A DNA stretch of 64,000 nucleotides from Tuctoria greenei (taxonomy: Eukaryota > Streptophyta > Magnoliopsida > Poales > Poaceae): contig JAYESD010000001.1 of NCBI GenBank assembly GCA_036927565.1, positions 110,961,110-111,025,109 of the forward strand. The letters are read 5' to 3'. This document shows, one piece after another, positions 56,766 to 64,000 of the stretch. Made by a program: the position numbers and the translations under genes. How positions within the stretch are numbered: position 1 is the stretch's first letter; each line of letters starts with the position of its first letter. Under the pieces are notes generated by a model. That model searched no databases. It saw only the letters and a list, made by a program, of their open reading frames with translations, and was not told the origin of the DNA.

Positions 56766-57511
56766 ACCAACCGCCTGTGAAGATATTTACTTATTCTTAA
56801 TTAATATTCCTGATTAAATGTGGGTCCTTTAAAAAGTCAAAATTCCACTTTCTTGTAATATTATTGATAAGTAAAGGTTACAATTAAATTTCACTTCATA
56901 AATCTTTTGAAATTGGTCAGAACATAAAAAACATACAACAAATGCTATTTTTCATTTTTCTATCTTGATGAATATAATGCCTTTATCATTTATTTTTTCA
57001 GTGGACATTTGTACCCATCATACCAACCTCTATGAATTTTTCAGATTTTTTTAATTTTTTTTGAATCAATGTGTGTTCATAATTTGATGAATGCCTCATA
57101 TGTATATGAGCATTTAGTTAGAATGATGGATAATTTGAAGTTTGACATGTTGGAATGCTTTAAAAAAATTAACAAAATTCATACATGTATAAATGATACA
57201 AATATGTTCATAAAAACAAATTTGAGTGAAGGATCTTTTTTTTATGCGATACAAAAATGTGAATAATATGTGAGTAGCAATTAATTTGATATTGACCAAA
57301 ACATCACAATGTCAGCTATACAAGTTTTAAAATTATTTATTCATGTAGTAGATGTTGATTTTATACAAATGTAGAAGAAAGAATCATCGAATTTGGACAC
57401 AATTTGCAGAATCTAAACATGTTTGAGTATTTATATTGGAATCTAAATAAAAAAGAAGCAAGGGATAAGGAAACTGTAGAACAGTATCGGGAATTATCTC
57501 AGACGGTTGGT
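56766..57511 (+). repeat. Unit U5 of the ~745-bp array
   Basis: Starts ACCAACCGCCTGTGAAGAT and ends CTCAGACGGTTGGT. The spacer after it is interrupted by a Stowaway element, and the following unit (57641) is only about 60 bp long before it passes into the G8 5' region. Confidence 0.85.
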
Positions 57512-57525
57512 AAGTAATACACGTA

Positions 57526-57605
57526 CTCCCTCTGTCCCAAAAAGCTTGTCGCTTTGTAGTTCAAAAATGAACTACAAAACGACAAACTTTTAGGGAAGGA
57601 GGGAG
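57526..57605. mobile_element. Stowaway-like MITE, 80 bp, near-perfect foldback
   Basis: CTCCCTCTGTCCC at the left and AGGGAAGGAGGGAG at the right flank GCTTGTCGCTTTGTAG and CTACAAAACGACAAAC arms. TA at 57524-57525 and 57606-57607 is the target duplication. It splits the CCGACTGAGATAAAAATC-type spacer found between other units, so it inserted after the array formed. Confidence 0.85.
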
Positions 57606-57640
57606 TATGAGATAAAAATCTTCCTTGACGGTTATTAAGT

Positions 57641-57935
57641 ACCAACCGTCTTTGAAGATATTTACTTCTTCTTAATTAATATTCTTGATTAAATATCTTA
57701 TCAGGCGGTTGGTAAGTAAAACCCATCTGAGATAAACTTAAAAACCGCCTGTGAAAAACCGACGCCGAGACGGGGACCCCTCACCACACGCCCGCTATTA
57801 GACGACGACCCGCTATAAAGGCTCACTGTTCTCTTGCTTCTCCGCCACACCGCTCCTTAGATCCTAGCCTCCAAACTTCTGCCCCCACCACCATCGACCA
57901 CCTCTAGCTCTTTCTCTGCACCTCCGTCGCCACAC
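57641..57935 (+). promoter_or_regulatory. Truncated repeat unit and G8 promoter
   Basis: Unit sequence (57641-57700) is followed by ATCAGGCGGTTGGTAAG and AAACCGCCTGTGAAAAACC (about 57732-57750). The promoter then has GACGACGACCCGC and TATAAAG at 57814-57820, about 120 bp before the ATG as in G3. The 5' UTR closely resembles that of G3. Confidence 0.6.
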
Positions 57936-57937
57936 AA

Positions 57938-58504
57938 ATGGGTAGCCCCCCGCTGAAGCACTCTAGGCCATCGACGTCCTCCAAACCTCCTTCTCCGTTT
58001 CCATTGCCGCCGGCAATGCCGGTGGAACTGATGGCGGCGCCCGCATATCCTCAGCCCGACTGGTTATAGGAGATTGTCCGCCTCTTTACCGTCCGCATCG
58101 ACGAATTAACGCGCCAAATTAAAGATGTCGAAGATGACGTGTCCTCCGCCGTCGAACATGCAAGAGCGCTGGACACAATGTCGCGGGTTGTATTTTACAA
58201 TACATCTCTCATCTGTCATCGTCTGGGTCTTCGAAGGCTTCCCCAGCTCCCCAGCATGGACTCCGCCAGCTACTACTTGTTCGGGTTATGCTTTGTGGCC
58301 GCTCGTCTTGACGCCCTCCACAAGACGATCCCGGAGGTTGCTGGGGTATAGGGCCGCTGGAAGATTCTGCACAGTGTCGAATGTAATATCGGTGTGGAGA
58401 CGGAAGAGGAGTCTCCGCTGCCATCGGAGGCGGAGGCGGAGCCGCCGGAGGATGCGTCGGCCGCGGCGCACGCGGCGGCGGAGGTGGACGAGGCCTCCAA
58501 GTAG
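57938..58504 (+). pseudogene. Family G copy G8, two nonsense codons
   Basis: ATGGGTAGCC at 57938 opens a 188-codon frame colinear with G3: MGSPPLKHSRPSTSSKPPSP, MPVELMAAP, a TAG at 58067-58069 (where G2 has CAG), then VRLFTVRIDELTRQIKD. The core VVFYNTSLICHRLGLRRLP, MDSASYYLFGL and VAARLDALHKTIPEVAGV follows. A second TAG near 58349 sits where G2 has GAG. The acidic tail ends AAEVDEASK at 58502. There are no frameshifts, so decay is by base substitution only. Another open frame overlapping 58125-58607 is out of register with the family and is not the gene. Confidence 0.65.
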
Positions 58505-58975
58505 AATAGGATTAGGAGTAGTTTTGTTTTCTTGTTTCTACGTGTTTTTCATCCATGTTTTCTTTACTCTTGTTTGTAATATATGTGTTGGTAGTATGTT
58601 AACGTAAAATGTCCTTTATGTTCATGAACAATGTGTCTGATGTATTATCGAAAAATTCTCCTTTTATCAAAAAACATCTACTTTAACGACGCCAAGTTTT
58701 AACCTTTAACCCACTTCGTGCGTGAATCGAAAAACATCTCCGGTCTTGATGTTGTGTTTCTCTTGTTTTTTTTTTGATATTTTTTCTTTTCATGTTTTGT
58801 CATGTTGTTTTATTTGATGCAAACGGGGCTAAACAAAAGACAAGCGCGCATAGGGGAAACACAACAAGTGCAACATTCATCAGAGACGAGCATGCATATA
58901 TAGGAGAAACACATCAACATGCCTTATACAAGTCTATTTTATATACAGTACTCCCTTTGTTCACTTTTCATTGGC
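58505..58975. other. 3' flank of G8
   Basis: 3' UTR-like sequence includes TTGTAATATATGTGTTGGTAG and GTTCATGAACAATGTGTC, as after G1 and G2. Near 58950, ACTCCCTTTGTTCACTTTTCATTGG resembles one end of a Stowaway element. No gene is seen. Confidence 0.5.
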
Positions 58976-58984
58976 GTTGGGAGA

Positions 58985-59795
58985 ACTAGGGGTAGCGCAT
59001 CCAAAAGGGAATGGATGGAATATAACCCATAGAGTACAACACGTTATGGCGGAACAGGTCATACTCACGCTCAATCCTACAGTTCTCAGTACAGAAGACG
59101 GTCCACTCGTACCTCCCCCGCCGGCCGCAGCGGGCAGACCCCTAGTTCCCCCCTGTTGGGCAGCGGCAAAAGTAATCGTCAATTTCGGGCAGCGCCACCA
59201 GCGGCAGTCCCATAGGAGGCCCAAGCAGAAACCTCCAGCTCACGAAAACATCGAGCCTCTGCATGGATTGATTCCGACACCGGCGGCACTCCGTGTTGGT
59301 CCTCTTCATCGTGACGGACCCGGCCGCGTTGTCGCCGACGTGGGCCTCGCCTTCGACCTGCCGGATATACTGGAGGGCATCGCGGTCCCCGCGGTCGGCG
59401 TCGTAGCGGAGCATGGCGAGGATGGAGGCCGCCACCTTGTGGCCGTCCGCGGCCGCCCGGACAAGGAACAGGGTGCTCCGCTGCGCCTGCGCGGCCGTAG
59501 TTGAAGACGAGGTCGAACCCGATGACGTAGCACGCATGAGGGTTGCCCACGTTGGCCAGGCGCTCCACGAGGGCATCGTAGCTCCCGTTCCCGTGCTGTT
59601 GGAACCACTCCAAGCTGCTCTCCCGCTCTAGCGCCACGAGCCTGCCCACGGCGGGATCACGTCACACCGCGTGCATGGCCTTGCAGGTGGCGCGCAGACT
59701 GGAGAGGTCATCCATGGGCTGGGTGGAGGTTGCGGCAACCCACCCCGCGATCAGCACCGCAATATCGTGCGGCAAGGGGAACTCATTGGGCTTCG
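58985..59795 (-). pseudogene. Grass F-box-type protein pseudogene
   Basis: Minus-strand reading gives LPHDIAVLIAGWVAATSTQP, DDLSSLRATCKAMHAV, a TGA, then RDPAVGRLVALERESSLEWF, YDALVERLANVGNPHACYVI and GFDLVFNYG. A frameshift near 59495 is followed by AAADGHKVAASILAMLRYDA, YIRQVEGEAHVGDN, CRRCRNQSM, a TAG near 59142 and the Cys-rich end RYEWTVFCTENCRIEREYDL. The order (F-box-like start, 'ANVGNP-A-C-Y' repeat-like middle, zinc-binding end with FC-x-ENCR) fits the grass group annotated as At2g35280-like F-box proteins. These are thought to be SCF ubiquitin-ligase adaptors. Two stops and a frameshift make it non-functional. It interrupts the repeat/G array. Confidence 0.7.
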
Positions 59796-59799
59796 AAGG

Positions 59800-60187
59800 G
59801 AACCAATGAGAGCGCGCGCGACGGAGAGGAAGAGTACGCGCGGAGAAGAGGATGGTGTTTGTGGCGGAGTAAAGGATAGTGTGTCGTCTTACTACTCTTT
59901 ATTAGTACGCGCGGAGAAGACGATGAGACACCCGATGATTTTTAGTACGCGCGGAGAAGAGGGATGGTGGTGTGTGGGCAGTTATTTCCAGCCAATTTTT
60001 TTTGTCCCAACTCAACTTTACTTTCACAATATGGTCATGTCAGCTGTGTGCTCTGCACATTTTCAGCTAGTGTCCTTTGTTGCCGTAGCAACTTGCTGGC
60101 ATTGAATGGAAAGTGGGAGGATATGTATTGATGAAGGGTGTTAGGGTAAGTTTATGTGTTGACTAATGTGCGGTTTGAATCCTAAAA
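59800..60187. repeat. Upstream flank of the F-box pseudogene with a triple repeat
   Basis: AGTACGCGCGGAGAAGA occurs three times at about 59830, 59908 and 59942, each followed by a variant of GGATGG or CGATGAG. No gene is recognised. The segment ends where G5-like 3' UTR sequence begins. Confidence 0.55.
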
Positions 60188-60460
60188 ATTAGTTTTTCTT
60201 TGTTGTTTTTAGTTGCTTCTGTTTTTTAAATATTGTTAATGAATGAAATCTATCTTTGTTCATCTATGTATCTTGTGTGTTCTTCAACTGTGTGAATGAA
60301 TGAATGTGTAGTGTGTTCATCGTGTTCCTCAGACTCAGGTATCATAAGGTAATTATCTTAGGCGGTTGGTAATTCAAACTCATCTAAGAAGAAGAATATC
60401 TCAGGCGGTTGGTAAGTAATACCCGACTGAGATAAAAATCTTCCTTGACGGTTATTAAGT
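60188..60460 (+). pseudogene. 3' UTR remnant of a G5-type copy
   Basis: TTAGTTTTTCTTTGTTG, AATATTGTTAATGAATGAAAT and GTGTAGTGTGTTCATC follow the G5 3' UTR (51257-51480) closely, and the TCTTAGGCGGTTGGTAATTC junction follows as after G5. The coding part is absent and the F-box pseudogene segment is in its place. This marks a ninth family G locus, now lost. Confidence 0.6.
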
Positions 60461-61207
60461 ACCAACCGCCTGTGAAGATATTTACTTCTTCTTAATTAAT
60501 ATTCTTGATTAAATGTGGGTCCTATAAAAAGGCAAAATTCCACTTTCTTTAATATTATTGATAAGTAAAGGTTACCATTAAATTTCACTTCATAAATCTT
60601 TTGAAATCGGTCAGAACATAAAAAACATATAACAAATGATATTTTTAATTTTTCTATCTTGATGAATATAATGCCTTTTTCATTTATTTTTTCAGTGGAC
60701 ATTTTTACTCATCATACCAACCTCTATGAATTTTTTCAGATTTTTGTAATTTTTTTTGAATCAATGTGTGTTCATAATTTGTTGAATGCCTCATATGTAT
60801 ATGAGCATTTAGTTAGAATGATGGATAACTTGAAGTTTGACATGTTGGAATGCTTTTAAAAAAAATTAACAAAATTCATACATGTATAAATGATACAAAT
60901 ATGTTCATACAAACGAATTTGAGTGAAGGATCTTTTTTTATGAGATACACGTATGTGAATAATATGTGAGTAGAAATTAATTTGTTATTTACCCAAACAT
61001 TACAATGTCAGCTATACAAGTTTTAAAATTTTTTGTTCAGGTGGTAGATGTTAATTTTATACAAATGTAGAAGAAAGAATCATATAATTTGGACACAATT
61101 TGCAGAATCTAAACATGTTTGTGTATTTATATTGGAATCTAAATAAAAAAGAAGCAAGGGATAAGGAAACTGAAGAACAATATCGGGCATTATCTTAGAC
61201 GGTTGGT
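60461..61207 (+). repeat. Unit U6 of the ~745-bp array
   Basis: Starts ACCAACCGCCTGTGAAGAT and ends TATCTTAGACGGTTGGT. The interior is like U1 and includes a 66-codon AT-rich frame (60659-60859) that is broken in other units. Confidence 0.85.
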
Positions 61208-61254
61208 AAGTAATACCTGACTGAGATAAAAATCTTCCTTGACGGTTATTAAGT

Positions 61255-62002
61255 ACCAACCGCCTGTGAAGATATTTACTTCTTCTTAATTAATATTCTT
61301 GATTAAATGTGGGTCCTTTAAAAAGGAAAAATTCCACTTTCCTGTAATATTATTGATAAGTAGAGGTTACCATTAAATTTCACTTCATAAATCTTTTGAA
61401 ATCGGTCAGAACATAAAAAACATACAACAAATGATGTTTTCATTTCTCTATCTTGATGAATATAATGCCTTTTTCATATATTTTTTCAGTGGACATTTTT
61501 ACTCATCATACCAACCTCTATGAATTTTTTCAGATTTTTTTAAATTTTTTTGAATCAATGTTTGTTCATAATTTGATGAATGCCTCATATGTATATGAGC
61601 ATTTAGTTAGAATGATGGATAATTTGAAGTTTGACATGTTGGAATGCTTTTAAAAAAATTAACAAAATTCATACATGTATAAATGATACAAATATGTTCA
61701 TACAAACAAATTTGAGTGAAGGATATTTTTTTTTACGAGATACACAAATGTGAATAATATGTGAGTAGAAATTAATTTGATATTTACCAAAACATTACAA
61801 TGTCAGCTATACAAGTTTTAAAATTTTTTGTTCAGGTGGTAGATGTTAATTTTATACAAATGTAGAAGAAAGAATCATATAATTTGGACACAATTTGCAG
61901 AATCTAAACATGTTTGAGTATTTATATTGGAATCTAAATAAAAAAGAAGCAAGGGATAAGGAAACTGAAGAACATTATCGGGCATTATCTCAGACGGTTG
62001 GT
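61255..62002 (+). repeat. Unit U7 of the ~745-bp array
   Basis: Starts 794 bp after U6 with the same ends. The spacer then leads to a partial unit. Confidence 0.85.
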
Positions 62003-62049
62003 AAGTAATACACGACTGAGATAAAAATCTTCCTTGACGGTTATTAAGT

Positions 62050-62125
62050 ACCAACCGCCTGTGAAGATATTTATTTCTTCTTAATTAATATTCTTGATTA
62101 AATATGGGTCCTTTAACAAGGCAAA
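62050..62125 (+). repeat. Truncated unit U8
   Basis: ACCAACCGCCTGTGAAGAT and about 60 further bases of unit sequence pass directly into L-block sequence, marking the right edge of the array. Confidence 0.75.
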
Positions 62126-62345
62126 ATTTCTCCTTGTCCCAAAACCGGTGGAGTTGCCAGGAGATCGCCCGCAGCGGGGCCTGCAAAGCGGTCTTTAAAG
62201 TAGTAGTAACAGGAAAATGCAACAGGCCGGTAGCTAGGACTGGAAAGAAAAAAGTGAAGAAAATACGAGCAAGAAAATGTTTGAAAAAAAGGAAGGACAA
62301 CCGAAATGTTAAACAGGAAATCTTTTAACAGAAATTAATCCAGTC
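62125..62345 (+). repeat. Linker block L3 at the array edge
   Basis: CGGTGGAGTTGCCAGGAGAT and GGCCGGTAGCTAGGACTGG match L1 and L2. Here the block follows, rather than precedes, a unit fragment. After about 62260 the sequence is AT-rich and unassigned. Confidence 0.65.
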
Positions 62346-62419
62346 GTAATACTCTCAAACATAGGCTCCCTTGAAGGATAGGATTTGTAAAGGATTTTTA
62401 GTTTCCATAGGAAACATAA

Positions 62420-63330
62420 CACATGAGCTAGGACACATTGGTAGCCATACTAAAAGAGCTGCTTATCCGCCTCATCCACTTCCGCACGCCGCCAGTAGAA
62501 TCTCTTCGGCCGCAGGAAGGTGTCCCCCGAAGAGTTCGAGGACAACGAGGAGTGTCCGTCAGAAGAGTCGCTTGATGACGAGGAGGTCGGGGAGTTGGGG
62601 TGGACCGGCGGCGTATAGTCGAGGTAGTGATCCAGGTGGATGATGAGCTCCATCGTGAGTTGGGGTGGACCACTGCGGCATGGTTGAAAGGTTCCGCCGG
62701 CGGCCCGCCATCACTCCCAGTCCGGCCATCACTTCCTGCAAAGAAGGTGGCCATTTTGGCCCGAGGTAGGAGGCTTGGGTCTTTCATCCACCCAACGACC
62801 GTGCACAGGTCAGCACGCTCCCGGTGGTAAGTGGAAGCATTAAAGTGATCAAAGAGGAAGACGTCACCCAGAACCTGTCTAACGCCCTCCGCAGACCAGA
62901 CATGAAGAGGGAGGTTCTCGATGACAACCTACACGTGGAAGAACCACCCGACGATCGGCACACCGACGCCAAAGATCCATGGCCGGAAGTAGTGGTTATC
63001 ATCCGGCATGGAGATGATTGTCGTCTCGATGGTGAGCTCCTGATAGTCATCACGGGTGAACCGCACCAGGAACTCACCATCCCCAAACGTGGACACGGTA
63101 AAGCCCAATGGGGGATTTCAAGTTGGTGATGGATGGCCAGGGTGATCTCCATGGGCGTCGCCTCGCTGCGACCTCCTCTGGGTCCCAGAACAGCTGCTTG
63201 GTGGCTCAAACGGATAAACTCCATCGTGATGAGGCGGTTGTTGACCACCGTGCATTGCCCCTCGCGAGGGCGCAGGGACGGTGAGCCTGCAGGTACCTGC
63301 TCGCGTCTAACATGGTTGCTAGGCATGGCG
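62420..63330 (-). pseudogene. DUF4283-like (retroelement-associated) protein, decayed
   Basis: The best minus-strand frame reads FGDGEFLVRFTRDDYQEL, ISMPDDNHYFRPWIFGVGVP, GWFFHV, a TAG near 62930, then VVIENLPLHVWSAEGVRQVL, ASTYHRERADLCTVVGWMKD and PSLLPRAKMATF. The 'FLVRF...VxIENLPxHVWSxEGVRxxLG...Y...R..' pattern is that of the grass DUF4283-type proteins found next to LINE and other retroelements. The N-terminal part (63.1-63.3 kb) needs frame changes. Beyond 62700 only Ser/Pro/Arg-rich low-complexity sequence follows. A longer open frame over 62784-63746 is in the wrong register and is not the gene. Confidence 0.55.
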
Positions 63331-63411
63331 CTGCGAGAGGCAAAGGACTTCTCAGGCAACACACGGGAGCATGGATGGGAATCAGTCGGGAACTTGAGCC
63401 TGGAAGCAATA

Positions 63412-63423
63412 GGGGGGGGGGGG
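63412..63423. repeat. Poly-G run
   Basis: Twelve consecutive G bases. Prone to length error in sequencing. Confidence 0.8.
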
Positions 63424-63429
63424 TTAAGA

Positions 63430-63750
63430 AGGTGAGGATGAAGAGGCCAAACATCGAAAGCAGCGTCCCTTGAGGATCTCATAAAAATCCAGTGATAGGA
63501 CCGAACCTTTCGAGGCCTTCGGCTCTGCGCAAGCATCATGAATGTGCGAAGGCCCAGATTGAATATAAAGTGAATCAGCGCAGTTTCAGCCCACAAATAA
63601 CAAGCGGCCCAACTTTTTCGTCCTGCCTGCCTGCCTGCCCGCGGCGGGAAATTTTTGTCATGCCGAATGAAGAAGGAAAATAAGAAACGAAAATAATATT
63701 TTATTACGGTACCCTTCGACCTGCAACGCCGGCCCCCTCTCCGCAACGCA
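63430..63750. other. No gene recognised
   Basis: Includes a TGCC-rich short repeat (CTGCCTGCCTGCCTGCCC near 63623). No coding signature is seen. Confidence 0.4.
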
Positions 63751-63754
63751 CTTG

Positions 63755-64000
63755 TAGGAGCATCCGCCGGCCGCCATGCTTATAGGAGCATCCGCGGGCC
63801 GCCATGCTTGTAGGAGCATCCGCGGGCCGCCACGCTTGGAGGATCATTCGCCAGCCGCCACGCTTGGAGGAGCATCCGCCAGCCACCACGCTTGTAGGAG
63901 CATCCGCCGGTCGCCATGCTTGTAGGAGCATCTGCCGGCCACCACTCTTGTAGGAGCATCCGCCGGCCGCCAAGCTTGGAGGACCAACCACCGGCCGCCA
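63755..64000. repeat. 28-bp minisatellite, continuing beyond the window
   Basis: About nine copies of a unit built on GGAGCATCCGCCGGCCGCCA followed by (C/T)GCTTG(T/G)A, with a 28-bp step (for example 63757 to 63785). Units differ by a few bases. As 28 is not a multiple of three, the frame across it cycles and is not evidence for a protein. Confidence 0.8.

Noticed and set aside
58125..58607. 160-codon frame overlapping G8
   Set aside because: It is out of register with the family G core; the true frame is the one from 57938 with two nonsense codons.
51799..61653. A 66-codon frame seen in units U1, U6 and U7 (MMNIM start, MLECF end)
   Set aside because: It is broken by indels or stops in U2, U4 and U5, shows no preference for silent changes by eye, and the sequence is AT-rich repeat DNA.
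62784..63746. 320-codon minus-strand frame
   Set aside because: The recognisable DUF4283-like peptide signature is in a different register, so this long frame is a GC-rich shadow.
63704..63991. 95-codon Gly/Cys/Arg-rich frame
   Set aside because: It is a translation of a 28-bp minisatellite whose length is not a multiple of three.

Overview
This is a plant nuclear window. It is almost certainly from a grass (Poaceae), although the species cannot be told from the sequence. The evidence is the repeat content: CACTA (En/Spm) elements with Transposase_24 and Ulp1-type genes, a Tekay-type chromovirus, Tat-type gypsy elements with an antisense extra ORF, many small Stowaway-like MITEs (TA-CTCCCTCC ends), and a grass-type F-box pseudogene. 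Genes have plant TATA boxes and GT-AG introns; nothing looks bacterial. No tRNA, rRNA or CRISPR array was recognised. The region reads as a nested, repeat-rich block with few ordinary genes.

Layout. 1-3.7 kb: a broken copy (G1) of a small gene family (here 'family G') followed by a degenerate repeat with long (TA)n tracts. 3.7-11.1 kb: family G copy G2, a long non-coding flank, a decayed Transposase_24 gene and a 1.4-kb subterminal repeat array ending in a CACTA terminus. 11.1-20.6 kb: a Tekay chromovirus whose 5' LTR is cut by that terminus. 20.6-30.4 kb: the 3' part of a Tat-type gypsy element (pol on +, spliced extra ORF on -, 3' LTR). 30.4-35.8 kb: fragments, including a second Tat LTR with gag start, interrupted by a partial Tekay LTR. 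35.8-43.6 kb: an inverted copy of the 3.7-11.1 kb segment, ending in the best-preserved family member, G3. 44-50.6 kb: G4, a hairpin MITE and a Transposase_24/DUF8039/Ulp1 CACTA gene on -. 50.3-62.3 kb: an array of ~745-bp units bounded by inverted repeats, about 792 bp apart, interleaved with G5-G8 and an F-box pseudogene; part of it is a 2.58-kb higher-order duplication. 62.4-64 kb: a DUF4283-like pseudogene and a 28-bp minisatellite running off the end.

The most interesting item is family G: eight recognisable copies plus 3' fragments in 64 kb. Members encode about 170-245 residues with a Pro/Ser-rich basic N-terminus, a conserved ~65-residue core (a D/E-V/A-F/Y-x-x-T-S segment, LGLGxLP, MDTTGHY, then VAxRLDxLxET) and an acidic Glu/Asp/Ala tail. 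I do not recognise it as a named family. Copies lie within or next to CACTA-type repeats, and two were duplicated together with a CACTA end. G3, G6 and G7 are open from an ATG; the others carry stops, frameshifts or no start. This suggests a host gene amplified by CACTA elements, but that is inference. All homology statements were made by eye.
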